From: Streptomyces sp. PH10-H1
GTDB taxonomy: Bacteria; Actinomycetota; Actinomycetes; Streptomycetales; Streptomycetaceae
Reading direction: 5' to 3'
Assembly: GCF_030063355.1 (NCBI RefSeq)
Contig: NZ_JASISZ010000025.1
Coordinates: 40,803 to 91,401 of the forward strand
Length of the DNA: 50,599 bases
This document shows, piece after piece, positions 42,734 to 50,599 of this stretch (its first letter is position 1; each line of letters starts with the position of its first letter). The notes under the pieces were generated by a model. It was not told the DNA's origin and ran no database searches. It saw only the letters and a program-made list of their open reading frames with translations. A program made the position numbers and the translations under genes.

Positions 42734-43702
42734 GTGAATGCGGACGGTACGTACGACTCGGAGACCTCTGACGGCCCGGGCAGCCAGGGCCGCTCGAACA
42801 GCCCGGACGGCGCCGGTGGTCCGGCGGGCGCGCAGGAGCCCCTGGCGGGGCCCGGTGACGGGCTCGCCGCGACGGTGCGCGGGCTGCTGCCGTCGCTGAC
42901 GCCCGCCTCCGCGCGCATCGCCCGGCTGATCGTCGAGGACCCGGACAAGGTTGCCCGCAGCACGATCTCCGAACTGAGCGCGCTGGCGGGCACCAGTGAC
43001 TCATCGATCGTCAGGACCGCCAGGGCGCTGGGGTTCTCGGGCTACCCCGAGCTCCGCCTGGCGCTGGCCGCCTCGGCCGCCCGGCAGACTCCGCGCTCGA
43101 CCCTGACCTCGGGGATCACCCCGCAGGACTCGCCCGCCGCGGTGATCGCCAAACTGGTGCACACCGAGTCCCAGGCGGTGCTGGAGACCGAGACCCAGCT
43201 CGATCCGGCGCAGCTGCTCGGCGCCGTGCGCGCGGTCTGCGGGGACGGGCAGCTGCATATCGCCGGGGTCGGCGCGTCCGGCCTCGTCGCGCAGGATCTG
43301 CACCAGAAGCTGCAGCGCATAGGGCGGCCGTGCCACGCGCACGGCGACTCCCAGTCCGCGCTGACCAGCGCGGTGCTGCTCGGCTCCGGCGATGTCTTCC
43401 TCGCGGTGTCGCACTCCGGCGAGAGCCGCGACGTCCTGGAGCCGCTGCGCAGGGCCGCGGCGCAGGGGGCGACCACGGTCGTCATCACCAACCACCCGCT
43501 GTCGTCCGCCGCCCGGCTCGCCGACTTCGTGCTGGCCTCGGCGGGCCGCGAGACGACGTTCCGGCCGGGGGCGATGGCCAGCCGGATCAGCCAACTGGTC
43601 GTCGTCGACTGCCTGTTCGTCTGCGTGGCGCAGCGCACCTACGAGAAGTCCGACCACGCGCTGCGCGTCACGTACGAGGCCCTGGAGAGCGACCGGACCT
43701 GA
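42734..43702 (+). CDS. RpiR-family regulator with SIS domain
   Basis: A 322-residue regulator. After a disordered Gly/Pro/Ser tail (1-40) the RpiR helix-turn-helix covers about 45-125 (ASARIARLIVEDPDKVARSTISELSALAGTSDSSIVRTARALGFSGYPELR). A SIS sugar-phosphate-binding domain follows (AVSHSGESRDVLEPLRRA and ATTVVITNHPLSSAARLADFVL). It probably senses a phosphosugar such as MurNAc-6-phosphate, as MurR does, but no murQ or sugar enzyme adjoins it. GTG 42734, divergent from the PLP enzyme gene. Confidence 0.92.
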   Translation: MNADGTYDSETSDGPGSQGRSNSPDGAGGPAGAQEPLAGPGDGLAATVRGLLPSLTPASARIARLIVEDPDKVARSTISELSALAGTSDSSIVRTARALGFSGYPELRLALAASAARQTPRSTLTSGITPQDSPAAVIAKLVHTESQAVLETETQLDPAQLLGAVRAVCGDGQLHIAGVGASGLVAQDLHQKLQRIGRPCHAHGDSQSALTSAVLLGSGDVFLAVSHSGESRDVLEPLRRAAAQGATTVVITNHPLSSAARLADFVLASAGRETTFRPGAMASRISQLVVVDCLFVCVAQRTYEKSDHALRVTYEALESDRT

Positions 43703-44009
43703 CCGCGCCGCGCCATTGCCGGCGTTGGCGTCAGACGGGGGGGCGTTTGAGAGCTGCCTTCTTCGTACTCCGCGCGCAACTCGTGCTTCATGCCGGTACC
43801 TCTCGCCTCAACGACGGGCCACGTCCGATCGACGCTCGCACAGCGTGACCAATCTACTTCCGAGCGTGAGATATCCGCGCGCCGGCCTCTCCGGCCCTCC
43901 GGCGGGATGCCTTGAGATACTGCGCGAGTCGTGAACCTTGGCGCGGTGTGTCACGTTGGAGGTGTCGCGGGAAGGAACCGCACACCCCGGCATCAAGGAG
44001 AACCACCCC
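43703..44009. other. Intergenic region before the secreted Gly-rich protein
   Basis: About 307 bases with no credible gene; open frames across it are shadows. It should carry the promoter of the downstream gene, whose AAGGAG ribosome binding site is at about 43995-44000. Confidence 0.35.
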
Positions 44010-45410
44010 ATGAGCGCCTGCTCCGCCACCGGCGCGAACACCGCGCCGGAGCACCACCGCCGCGGACGCGGCCATCAGTGGCTCGGTCCGCTGTTCGCGC
44101 TGCTCACCGCGGCCGCGCTCGCCGTGGCCGGCGGGGCCGCGCTCGCTCCGGCCGCGCACGCGGCGACCGGAACCGGCACCGTCGCCGAGGCTCTGAAGAA
44201 GAGTCCCGTCTACGTCGATCCCCGCGCCGCGGACCAGCTGTCGGCAGCCGACGCCGACGCCCTGGCGAAGAAGATCAAGGACGCGGACAAGCCGGTCTTC
44301 GTCGCCGTACTTCCCTCCGCTCCCGAGTTCCCCGCGAACAAGAACCTGCTGCCGGACATCCGCAGCCAGGTCGGCACCACCGGCGTCTACGCCGTCCACC
44401 TCGGCGCGCGCGGTTTCTCCGCGGGGGCCGACCCGAAGGTGATGTCGCGCAACGCGGTCGCCAATCTCTCCACCTCCGTCAAGGACCTGTTCGACACCGA
44501 TACCAAGGCCCTGCTCAACAGCTTCGTCGACCAGGCCCTTCCGCAGGCCACGGGGCACGCTCCCGCGTCCTGGGGAGGCGGGTCCGGTTCCGGCAGCGGA
44601 GCCGGCGCGGCCATCGCGGTCGGCGCGATCGCCGTGGTCGGCGGTGGCGGTGGCTATCTGCTGTACCGCCGGGCCAAGAGGAAGAAGGCCGAAGCGGAGC
44701 GTGCCCAGCTGCAGACCCTGGGCGTCGTGGTCGACGAGGACATCACCGCATTCGGCGAAGAGCTGGACCGGCTGGACTTCAGCCCGTCCGACCCCACAGC
44801 GGACGACGCGATGCGCCAGGACTACGGCCACGCCCTGGACACCTACGAAACCGCGAAGTCGTCCATGGCGGCCGCCCGCCGCCCCGACGATGTGCGGGCC
44901 GTCACCGCGGCCCTGGAGGACGGCCGTTTCGCTCTGGCCACCCTCGCCGCCCGGCGCGGCGGAGCCCCGCTGCCCGAGCGTCGGCTGCCGTGCTTCTTCG
45001 ACCCGCGCCACGGCCCGTCCACCGGCGACGTGGAGTGGGCCCCGGAAGACGGAGCGCCGCGCCCCGTGCCCGCCTGCGCCGCGGACGCGGCCCGGCTCGC
45101 CGACGGCCAGGAGCCCATGTCCCGTACCGTCGAGACCCCCTACGGCCGGCAGCCCTACTGGAATGCCGGACCGGCCTACGGGCCCTGGGCCGGCGGCTAC
45201 TTCGGCGGCGGCCTGCTCCCCGGCCTCCTCGTCGGGACCATGCTCGGCAGCATGCTCAGCGGCCCCTCCGCCTACGGCGACTCCGGATACGGGGGACCGG
45301 ACGGCGGCGACTACTCCGGATCCGACTTCAACTCCTCCGACTTCGGCGGCGGTTTCGGCGGCGATTCCGGTGGCGGCGACTCCGGAGGTTTCGGCGGCGG
45401 GGACTTCTGA
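44010..45410 (+). CDS. Secreted, membrane-anchored protein with Gly/Ser/Asp-rich tail
   Basis: A 466-residue protein. A signal peptide (residues 1-51, cleavage near AHA-ATG) is followed by an exported domain (about 55-185) beginning ALKKSPVYVDPRAADQLSAADADALAKKIKDADKPVFVAVLP. This has the look of a TPM-like domain (the phrase V-Y-V-D, then a short-lived-peptide-like helix). A membrane helix lies at about 199-219, then a charged cytoplasmic region with two Cys, and a second hydrophobic stretch at about 405-425. The tail is almost only Gly, Ser, Asp and Phe. Function unknown; possibly cell-envelope maintenance. ATG 44010 has AAGGAG upstream. Confidence 0.8.
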   Translation: MSACSATGANTAPEHHRRGRGHQWLGPLFALLTAAALAVAGGAALAPAAHAATGTGTVAEALKKSPVYVDPRAADQLSAADADALAKKIKDADKPVFVAVLPSAPEFPANKNLLPDIRSQVGTTGVYAVHLGARGFSAGADPKVMSRNAVANLSTSVKDLFDTDTKALLNSFVDQALPQATGHAPASWGGGSGSGSGAGAAIAVGAIAVVGGGGGYLLYRRAKRKKAEAERAQLQTLGVVVDEDITAFGEELDRLDFSPSDPTADDAMRQDYGHALDTYETAKSSMAAARRPDDVRAVTAALEDGRFALATLAARRGGAPLPERRLPCFFDPRHGPSTGDVEWAPEDGAPRPVPACAADAARLADGQEPMSRTVETPYGRQPYWNAGPAYGPWAGGYFGGGLLPGLLVGTMLGSMLSGPSAYGDSGYGGPDGGDYSGSDFNSSDFGGGFGGDSGGGDSGGFGGGDF

Positions 45411-45499
45411 ACCCGCGTCCGAACCCGCCTCCCTGAATCCGCCCCTTCTGAACCCGCTTCCCTGAACCGCACACGCGACCGCCGTCATCGCGCTGCGAA

Positions 45500-45591
45500 T
45501 CCCCGCGTACGGGTGGCCGGAGAAATGACCGCACCCGGTCTGTTGGTCTGTGACCGTGGTGTTGTCACAGGCCGGTTGGCCCAGGAGAAGA
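45500..45591 (-). ncRNA. sodN 3' UTR, candidate s-SodF-like small RNA
   Basis: On the minus strand the sodN message continues into a hairpin CTGTGAC/GTCACAG (45548-45554 with 45564-45570, loop 9; extendable to 10 bp with one wobble). In S. coelicolor the sodN 3' UTR is processed into s-SodF, which silences the iron SOD gene under nickel. Homology is inferred from position; sodF is not in this window. Confidence 0.45.
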
Positions 45592-45987
45592 TCAGGCCTT
45601 CTTGGTCTCCCAGAAGATCTTGTCGATCTCAGCGATGAGGTCGAGGAGCTTCTGGCCCGTCGCCGGGTCGGTGGAGGCCTTGGCGGCACTACCGGCCTTC
45701 AGCGCGTCATTGACGAGCTGGTGCAGCTCCGGGTACTTCTCGAAGTGCGGCGGCTTGAAGTAGTCGCTCCACAGCACCGAGATGTGGTGCTTCGCCAGCT
45801 CCGCGCGCTGCTCCTTGATGACAACGGCGCGGGCCCGGAAGTGCGGGTCCTCGTTGGCCTGGTACTTCTCCTGGACACCCTTGACCGACTCGGCCTCGAT
45901 GCGGGCCTGGGCCGGGTCGTAGACGCCACAGGGCAGGTCGCAGTGGGCGCTGACCTTAACCTTCGGCGCGAACAGGCGAGAGAACAT
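45592..45987 (-). CDS. sodN: Nickel superoxide dismutase
   Basis: A 131-residue precursor. A 14-residue leader (MFSRLFAPKVKVSA) precedes the nickel hook HCDLPCGVYDP: after cleavage, His1, Cys2 and Cys6 bind nickel. The mature protein of 117 residues is the helical, hexameric NiSOD. The start ATG 45987 has GAGGAAGG upstream. It is divergent from sodX, which encodes the leader peptidase. Nickel availability is expected to control expression. Confidence 0.98.
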   Translation of the reverse strand: MFSRLFAPKVKVSAHCDLPCGVYDPAQARIEAESVKGVQEKYQANEDPHFRARAVVIKEQRAELAKHHISVLWSDYFKPPHFEKYPELHQLVNDALKAGSAAKASTDPATGQKLLDLIAEIDKIFWETKKA

Positions 45988-46127
45988 GTCGGTCCTTCCT
46001 CGTGATCGTCTTTCCAGGTGGGAGATTACTCCCTAGGAGAGTCGTTTTCTCGGGTGCCCCATGTGGCTTAGGACAAAAGTCTGGTGTCACCCTGAGGCTG
46101 GTGGAGGAAGGGACGAGGAGGCGCGGC

Positions 46128-46550
46128 ATGCGGGAGCAGGGTGTCCGGCTGCCCTACACGGTGGAAGTGACCGGGGTTTCAATGGTCCCGACGCTGTACG
46201 AGGGCGATCGGCTGTTCGTGCGGTATGTGAAGTGTCCGGCCGATGTCAGGGAGGGTGACGTGGTGGTTCTGCGGCACCCGTTGCAGCAGGATCTGCTCAT
46301 CGTGAAACGCGCGGTCGAGCGGCGCGAGGGCGGCTGGTGGGTGCTCGCCGACAACCCGTTCGGGCCGATCGCGGACAGCAGCGTGTTCGGGACGGTGCCG
46401 GACGAGTTGATGCTGGCGCGGGCCCTGGCGCGGTTCCGGCCGCCCAGAGAGGTTCAGAGATCGGTGGCCGGAGCGCTGTCGTGGGCGGCGTCCTGCGTAC
46501 GGCCGATGACCGCGGACCGTTCGTTCTCCAGACGTTTGCGGGCGCGGTAG
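46128..46550 (+). CDS. sodX: NiSOD maturation peptidase SodX (S26 family)
   Basis: A 140-residue signal-peptidase-like protein without a membrane anchor. The catalytic serine is in GVSMVPTLYEGDRLFV (Ser18) and the lysine in LLIVKRAV (Lys60), followed by WVLADNP. It removes the SodN leader so that the nickel hook can form. ATG 46128 with GAGGAGG upstream is preferred over the far-upstream in-frame start. Its last 97 bases overlap the convergent CGNR gene. Confidence 0.93.
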   Translation: MREQGVRLPYTVEVTGVSMVPTLYEGDRLFVRYVKCPADVREGDVVVLRHPLQQDLLIVKRAVERREGGWWVLADNPFGPIADSSVFGTVPDELMLARALARFRPPREVQRSVAGALSWAASCVRPMTADRSFSRRLRAR

Positions 46551-47083
46551 GCGGCCACGTTGGCCCGGGTCGCGCAGCGGTCGGAGCAGTAGCGGCGGGA
46601 CCGGTTGGTCGATGTGTCGACATAGGAGTTGCGGCACGGGGCCGCCTCGCAGATGCCCAGCCGGTCCACGCCCAGTTCGGTGAGCTGGAAGGCCAGGCCC
46701 ATACAGGCGGTGGCCGCGTAGCCGGCGGTGGCGGTCGCGGCGTGATCGGCGAGGTGCATGTGCCAGTCGGGCCGGCCGCTCGCGTCGAGGTGCTCGTGCC
46801 CGGAGATCTGCGGGCTGACCGGGAACTCCAGCAGGAGCGCGTTGAGCAGGTCCACGGCGCGCACTTCGTCGCCCTCGTCGGCGGCCTCGAAGACCCCGCG
46901 CAGCCGGGTCCGCACGGCGCGCAGCCGGGGCACGTCGGCGTCGGTGCTGCGCGCGGCGGCCTGGGTGCTCGTACCGAAGAGCGCGCGGACCGTCTCGACG
47001 GAGGTGAGGTCGTCCGTCCCGCGGTCCGGCTCCTCGCTGTTCACCAGGCGCACGGCGTAGTCCGAGTAATAGGCCAGTTCCAC
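46454..47083 (-). CDS. CGNR zinc-finger (ABATE-domain) putative stress regulator
   Basis: A 209-residue protein. The N-terminal ABATE-like domain (about 1-140, ELAYYSDYAVRLVNSEEP ...) precedes a CGNR zinc finger: CEAAPCRNSYVDTSTNRSRRYCSDRCATRANVAAYRAR with C-x4-C and C-x3-C pairs. Such proteins are thought to be stress-induced transcription regulators. GTG 47083 (MELAYYSDY) is used. The gene's 3' end overlaps sodX on the opposite strand by 97 bases. Confidence 0.88.
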   Translation of the reverse strand: MELAYYSDYAVRLVNSEEPDRGTDDLTSVETVRALFGTSTQAAARSTDADVPRLRAVRTRLRGVFEAADEGDEVRAVDLLNALLLEFPVSPQISGHEHLDASGRPDWHMHLADHAATATAGYAATACMGLAFQLTELGVDRLGICEAAPCRNSYVDTSTNRSRRYCSDRCATRANVAAYRARKRLENERSAVIGRTQDAAHDSAPATDL

Positions 47084-47164
47084 TTGTGATCCTTGCGCGT
47101 GCGTTCTAGGCTCAGTAATGGTCGAGGTCGCTATCAGGGTATTACGAACTCGGGTGGGGCGACG

Positions 47165-47433
47165 ATGACATCGAGTGTGCGGACCGCCGACTGGCAGGGC
47201 CGGCAGGAGAGCTGGGACCGGCAGCAGGAGTGGTACCTGCCGGACCGCGACGAGCGGTTCGGGTGATGCTGGACATGGTCGAGGCGTTGGTCGGACCCGC
47301 GCCCAAGGCGCTCGACCTCGCGTGCGGCACGGGCAGTATCCCGGACCGCGTGCTGCGGCGCTTCCCCGAAGCCCCGCAGACTTCGGCCCGGACCCGGATC
47401 TGCCGCAACGCGGGCGGCGGTCCACCGCACTGA
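47165..47433 (+). pseudogene. Decayed class I methyltransferase fragment
   Basis: From ATG 47165 a typical N-terminus (DWQGRQESWDRQQEWYLPDRDERFG) hits a stop at 47264. The reading continues in the next frame as MLDMVEALVG, KALDLACGTGSIPDRVLRRFPEA, the SAM-binding motif I. One lost base at about 47260 explains the shift. After RRFPEA the sequence degenerates and stops at 47433, leaving about a quarter of a normal methyltransferase. Confidence 0.8.
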
Positions 47434-47476
47434 AGATGCGGAGGCCCGCGCCGGCGGGCCCTGGGGGAGGGACGGC

Positions 47477-47704
47477 GTGAGCCGGTACGACGGCGACCAT
47501 GAGCGCGAGCAGATCTTCGAGATCATCCTGGCGAACGTCCACCGGATGCATGAGGCCATCAGCGAGTGGATCATGAGCGGACCGCGGCCGGCCGGCCTCG
47601 TGCCCGGGGAGTTCCCCCTCCCCGACCCGGCCTGGGTCGGGCGGCACACGGGTCTGACCGACGGCATGGTGCGGGTGCCGCGGCAGTGCCGGGCCGGGGA
47701 CTGA
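47477..47704 (+). CDS. Short hypothetical protein, possible remnant
   Basis: A 75-residue frame from GTG 47477, with GGAGGGACGGC upstream. It begins SRYDGDHEREQIFEIILANVHRMHEAISEWI, an amphipathic helix pattern, and ends in a Pro/Gly-rich tail. No family was recognised. It may be an independent small protein or the 3' remnant of the decayed methyltransferase immediately upstream. Confidence 0.4.
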   Translation: MSRYDGDHEREQIFEIILANVHRMHEAISEWIMSGPRPAGLVPGEFPLPDPAWVGRHTGLTDGMVRVPRQCRAGD

Positions 47705-47778
47705 GCGGGCCGCGACGGGCAGCGGGCCGCGACGGCCACACCCCGCAAACGGGCGCCGCAACGAGCCGCCAACGCGAA

Positions 47779-47822
47779 CCGGGACGGACCGGCGGGCTGG
47801 TGGGCCCGCCGGTCCGTCCCGG
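47779..47822 (-). terminator. Terminator of the amino-acid ABC operon
   Basis: A 19-bp perfect stem (47779-47797 with 47804-47822) and 6-base loop, after the ATPase gene on the minus strand. Short GGTCGTCC repeats fill the space between it and the stop codon. Confidence 0.93.
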
Positions 47823-47874
47823 CTGCGGTCGTCCGGTCGTCCGGTAGATCGGTCTCCGGTCGTCCGCTCTTCGG

Positions 47875-48642
47875 TCAGAGCACCTTCGACAGGAACGCCT
47901 TGGTGCGCTCGTGCTGCGGGTTGGCCAGGACGTCGCGCGGGCTTCCCGCCTCGACGACGATGCCGTCGTCCATGAAGACCAGCGCGTCGCCCACCTCGCG
48001 GGCGAAACCCATCTCGTGGGTGACGACGATCATCGTCATACCGTCCTCGGCGAGCCCCCGCATGACGTCGAGGACTTCACCGACCAGCTCGGGGTCGAGC
48101 GCGGAGGTCGGCTCGTCGAAGAGCATCAGCTTCGGCTCCATCGCCAGCGCGCGGGCGATGGCCACGCGCTGCTGCTGTCCGCCGGACAGCTGCGAGGGGT
48201 AGCTGGCCGCCTTGTCGGCCAGGCCGACCCGGTCCAGCAGCCGTTCCGCACGGGCCCGGGACACGGCCTTGGACTCGCCCTTGACCTGGATCGGGGCCTC
48301 CATGACGTTCTCGATCGCCGTCATGTGCGGGAAGAGGTTGAAGCGCTGGAACACCATGCCGATGTCCCGCCGCTTCGCGGCCACCTCGCGGTCCTTGAGC
48401 TCGTAGAGCTTGTCGCCCTTCTGCCGGTAGCCGACCAGCTCGCCGTCCACCCACAGGCGGCCGGCGTTGATCTGCTCCAGGTGGTTGATGCACCGCAGGA
48501 AGGTCGACTTGCCCGAGCCGGACGGGCCGACGAGGCAGAACACCTCACGCGGCGCGACCTCCAGCTCGATGCCCTTGAGGATGTGCGCGAGGCCGAAGGA
48601 CTTGTGGACGGCCTCGGCCTTGACCATGGGCTGAACACTCAT
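47875..48642 (-). CDS. Polar amino-acid ABC transporter ATPase
   Basis: A 255-residue ABC ATPase of the GlnQ/GluA type. Walker [10 protein letters not shown] (about 39-47), Q-loop [13 protein letters not shown], signature LSGGQQQR, Walker [14 protein letters not shown] and the H-loop in [12 protein letters not shown] are all present. It energises import of a polar amino acid with the two genes before it. ATG 48642 overlaps the permease stop (ATGA). Confidence 0.95.
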   Translation of the reverse strand: MSVQPMVKAEAVHKSFGLAHILKGIELEVAPREVFCLVGPSGSGKSTFLRCINHLEQINAGRLWVDGELVGYRQKGDKLYELKDREVAAKRRDIGMVFQRFNLFPHMTAIENVMEAPIQVKGESKAVSRARAERLLDRVGLADKAASYPSQLSGGQQQRVAIARALAMEPKLMLFDEPTSALDPELVGEVLDVMRGLAEDGMTMIVVTHEMGFAREVGDALVFMDDGIVVEAGSPRDVLANPQHERTKAFLSKVL

Positions 48643-49589
48643 CGGGCCACCTCCGGACGGCGGAACGTTCCGAGGTTCCGCTTGATGCGCTGCCACGGTG
48701 TGGGCGGCAGGCTGCGGAGCGAACCACGGGCGTACCGTCGCTCCAAATAATACTGTCCGACGCTGAAGACGCTGGTCAGTGCCAGGTACCAGACCGAGGC
48801 GACGAAGTACATCTCCATCACCGCGCCCGAGGACGAGCCGATGTTCGAGGTGGCACGCAGCAGTTCCACGTACTGCACCGCGGACACCAGTGACGAGGTC
48901 TTCAGCATGTTGATGAACTCGTTGCCGGTCGGCGGAATGATCACCCGCATCGCCTGCGGCAGCACGATGCGGCGCATGGTCTTCGCGCCGGTCATGCCGA
49001 GAGCGTGTGACGCCTCGGTCTGGCCCTCGTCCACCGACTGGATGCCGGCACGGACGATCTCCGCCATATAGGCGCCCTCGTTCAGGCCGAGCCCCAGCAG
49101 GGCGACCACGAACGGGGTCATGACGTCGACCATGTTGTTCTTGTAGATGGGTCCGAGGTTCAGGACCTGGAAGATCAGCGCCAGGTTGAACCACATCAGC
49201 AGCTGCACGTACACGGGCGTGCCGCGGAAGAACCAGATGTACAGCCAGGCGACGCCGCCCGTCACCGGGTTCTTCGAGAGCCGCATCACCGCGAAGAGGA
49301 CGCCCAGGAACAGGCCGAGCGCCATGGAGATGACGCTGATCACCACGGTGTGCCAGAGGCCCTTGAGGACCTCCGGGTCGAAGAGCTTGTCTCCGACGGT
49401 GGCCCAGATGACGTTGCCCTGCGAGAACGCGTAGACGAGCCACGCGAGCAGGGCCACCACCACCACGCCGCTGACCCAGCGGCCGTAGTGGCGGATGGGG
49501 ATGGAGCGAATGGCCTCGTACGGGGTGTGCGAAGCCGGGGGTGGCGGAGGCGGGGTCTCGGCCGGCGCCTTGTCGAACTTGTCAGTCAC
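48639..49589 (-). CDS. Amino-acid ABC transporter permease (HisM/GlnP family)
   Basis: A 316-residue permease. A Pro-rich cytoplasmic N-terminus (about 1-35) is followed by about five hydrophobic helices. The EAA loop reads [23 protein letters not shown], and [13 protein letters not shown] is typical of the His/Glu/Gln/opine family. Only one permease gene is present, so it presumably forms a homodimer. GTG 49589 starts 30 bases after the binding-protein stop; its stop overlaps the ATPase start. Confidence 0.95.
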   Translation of the reverse strand: MTDKFDKAPAETPPPPPPASHTPYEAIRSIPIRHYGRWVSGVVVVALLAWLVYAFSQGNVIWATVGDKLFDPEVLKGLWHTVVISVISMALGLFLGVLFAVMRLSKNPVTGGVAWLYIWFFRGTPVYVQLLMWFNLALIFQVLNLGPIYKNNMVDVMTPFVVALLGLGLNEGAYMAEIVRAGIQSVDEGQTEASHALGMTGAKTMRRIVLPQAMRVIIPPTGNEFINMLKTSSLVSAVQYVELLRATSNIGSSSGAVMEMYFVASVWYLALTSVFSVGQYYLERRYARGSLRSLPPTPWQRIKRNLGTFRRPEVAR

Positions 49590-49618
49590 GGTGACTGCCC
49601 TTCAGAAGCGCGCGTGGG

Positions 49619-50566
49619 TCAGGAGCCGGCGTTGAGGGTCGCCTGCTTGATGGCGCTGTCCTTGACCTGCCACTTCTCCAGGATCTTCTGATAGGAACCG
49701 TCCTTGATGATCGCGTCCACGGCTTCCTTGAGGGCGTCGCGCAGCTGGGTGTTGCTCTTGTCGACGGCGATGCCGAACGGGCCCGCGCCCGACGGGGTGC
49801 CCGTGACCTCGAAGTCGTTGCCGCCACCGGAGGTCTTCGCGATGTAGGAAGCCACCGGGTAGTCGTTCAGGTCTGCGACGGCGCCGCCGGCCTTCACCCG
49901 GGTCTGGGCCTCGGTGTCGGTGTCGAAGGCCTCGACGGTGAGCGTCTTGCCGGCGCACTTCGTGGCCTGCGTCTTGAAGATGCCCTCGTAGATGGTGCCG
50001 CGCTGGACGGCCACCGTCTGGCCGCACAGGTCGTCCAGGGACTTGATGCCCTTCGGGTTGCCCTTCTTCACCAGGATGGACGCGCCCGAGTTGAAGTAGT
50101 CGACGAAGTCGACGCCCTTGCCGATCTTCTTGCCCTTGTCGTCCAGGCCGCCCTGGCGCGCCTTGGTGTCGCTCATGGCGGACATGACGACGTCCTGGCG
50201 GCCGGTGTAGACGGCGGTCAGCAGACCGTCGAAGGTGCCGTTGGTGAACTGGAACTTCACACCGAGCACCTTGCCGAGCGCGTCGGCGATGTCGGGGTCG
50301 ATGCCGATGATCTTCCCGCCCTCGGTGGACTCCACCGGGGCGTACGAGGCGTCGCTGCCGACCTTGATGACACCCGAGTCCTGGTACTTCTTCGGCAGCT
50401 TGCCGAAGAGCGGGGCGGCGTTCGCGTTGGTCGAGGTGTTGGTGCCGCTGTTGCTCTTGGTCTGGTCGCCACAGCCGCTGAGCAGCAGGGTGCCCGCGAC
50501 CGCGATCGCGCCGACCGCTGTGATTCGAGAGGTGGCGGCCGAGCGGCGGGTGGTGCGTGCGGTCAT
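49619..50566 (-). CDS. Amino-acid-binding lipoprotein of the ABC transporter
   Basis: A 315-residue extracellular family 3 solute-binding protein. A lipoprotein signal ends in lipobox LLSGC (Cys32), then a Ser/Thr/Asn linker. The binding fold includes VIKVGSDASYAPVESTEGGKIIGIDPDIADALGKVLG and DSGVIKVG. The ligand is probably a polar amino acid, but specificity cannot be read by eye. ATG 50566 with AGGAGGAAAC upstream. First gene of the three-gene operon read leftward. Confidence 0.95.
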   Translation of the reverse strand: MTARTTRRSAATSRITAVGAIAVAGTLLLSGCGDQTKSNSGTNTSTNANAAPLFGKLPKKYQDSGVIKVGSDASYAPVESTEGGKIIGIDPDIADALGKVLGVKFQFTNGTFDGLLTAVYTGRQDVVMSAMSDTKARQGGLDDKGKKIGKGVDFVDYFNSGASILVKKGNPKGIKSLDDLCGQTVAVQRGTIYEGIFKTQATKCAGKTLTVEAFDTDTEAQTRVKAGGAVADLNDYPVASYIAKTSGGGNDFEVTGTPSGAGPFGIAVDKSNTQLRDALKEAVDAIIKDGSYQKILEKWQVKDSAIKQATLNAGS

Positions 50567-50599
50567 TGCTGTTTCCTCCTGCGGAATGAGGGCGGAGAG

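Noticed and set aside
42734..43702. MurR-MurQ recycling pair
   Set aside because: Only the RpiR-type regulator is present; no murQ etherase or phosphotransferase gene adjoins it.
47134..47772. 212-codon minus-strand frame across the methyltransferase remnant
   Set aside because: No ribosome binding site, family or domain; Arg/Ser/Pro-rich as expected for an antisense frame.

Overview
The window is chromosomal DNA from a Streptomyces species or a very close relative. It is strongly GC-rich, its genes are dense and often overlap by ATGA/GTGA, and it carries genes typical of that group in a conserved order: sigR-rsrA, aroA-rsgA, nrdAB under a cobalamin riboswitch, dasR-dasABC, wblE/whiB1, a sigH-type sigma factor with its anti-sigma factor, and sodN-sodX. 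From memory the order resembles the SCO52xx part of S. coelicolor. That comparison was not computed.

Region 1 (1-8.3 kb): the left edge holds only the 3' end of an initiator tRNA, repeated exactly at the complete tRNA-fMet near 2.15 kb. A Sel1-repeat protein lies between the two. Then come a HEAT-like protein, a Fur-family repressor (CatR type) divergent from catalase catA, a CBS-pair protein, histidinol-phosphatase HisN and a TetR-like regulator.

Region 2 (8.3-20.4 kb): an MFS exporter faces a small multidrug resistance protein. rsgA-aroA and an M50-like membrane protease lie on the minus strand. A SRAP (YedK/HMCES) protein and an alpha/beta hydrolase lead into the thiol-stress pair sigR-rsrA, whose predicted autoregulated promoter overlaps the end of the hydrolase gene. 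Downstream are two damaged HD/HD-GYP genes, a degenerate biotinyl-domain protein, a TPR protein and peptide deformylase.

Region 3 (20.5-28.4 kb): nrdA-nrdB (class Ia ribonucleotide reductase) follow an adenosylcobalamin riboswitch. Next are a small membrane protein, a GlxA-type regulator and a DUF3311/sodium-solute symporter pair.

Region 4 (28-36.5 kb): the chitobiose module. DasR (minus) and dasABC-dasD-SIS isomerase (plus) flank two DasR-type operators. The transporter imports chitobiose, DasD can cleave it to GlcNAc, and the SIS protein probably acts on the amino-sugar phosphates. No ATPase is encoded; Das-type importers are known to use the shared MsiK. A PdtaS-like histidine kinase follows, with a third DasR-like site upstream.

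Region 5 (36.6-50.6 kb): wblE, a diacylglycerol-kinase-like lipid kinase, the sigH-type stress sigma factor with its RsbW-like antagonist, a GNAT, an AAA ATPase, a PLP enzyme, an RpiR regulator, a secreted Gly-rich membrane protein, nickel SOD with its maturation peptidase, a CGNR zinc-finger protein, a decayed methyltransferase and an amino-acid ABC importer whose three genes all read on the minus strand.

No CRISPR array, transposase, integrase or biosynthetic cluster is visible. The least ordinary points are the att-like tRNA fragment at the left edge, the decayed HD-GYP pair with its local duplication, the DasR-like site before the kinase, the shared GAGAATG operators, and the short tandem repeats beside the SMR, kinase and MFS genes.
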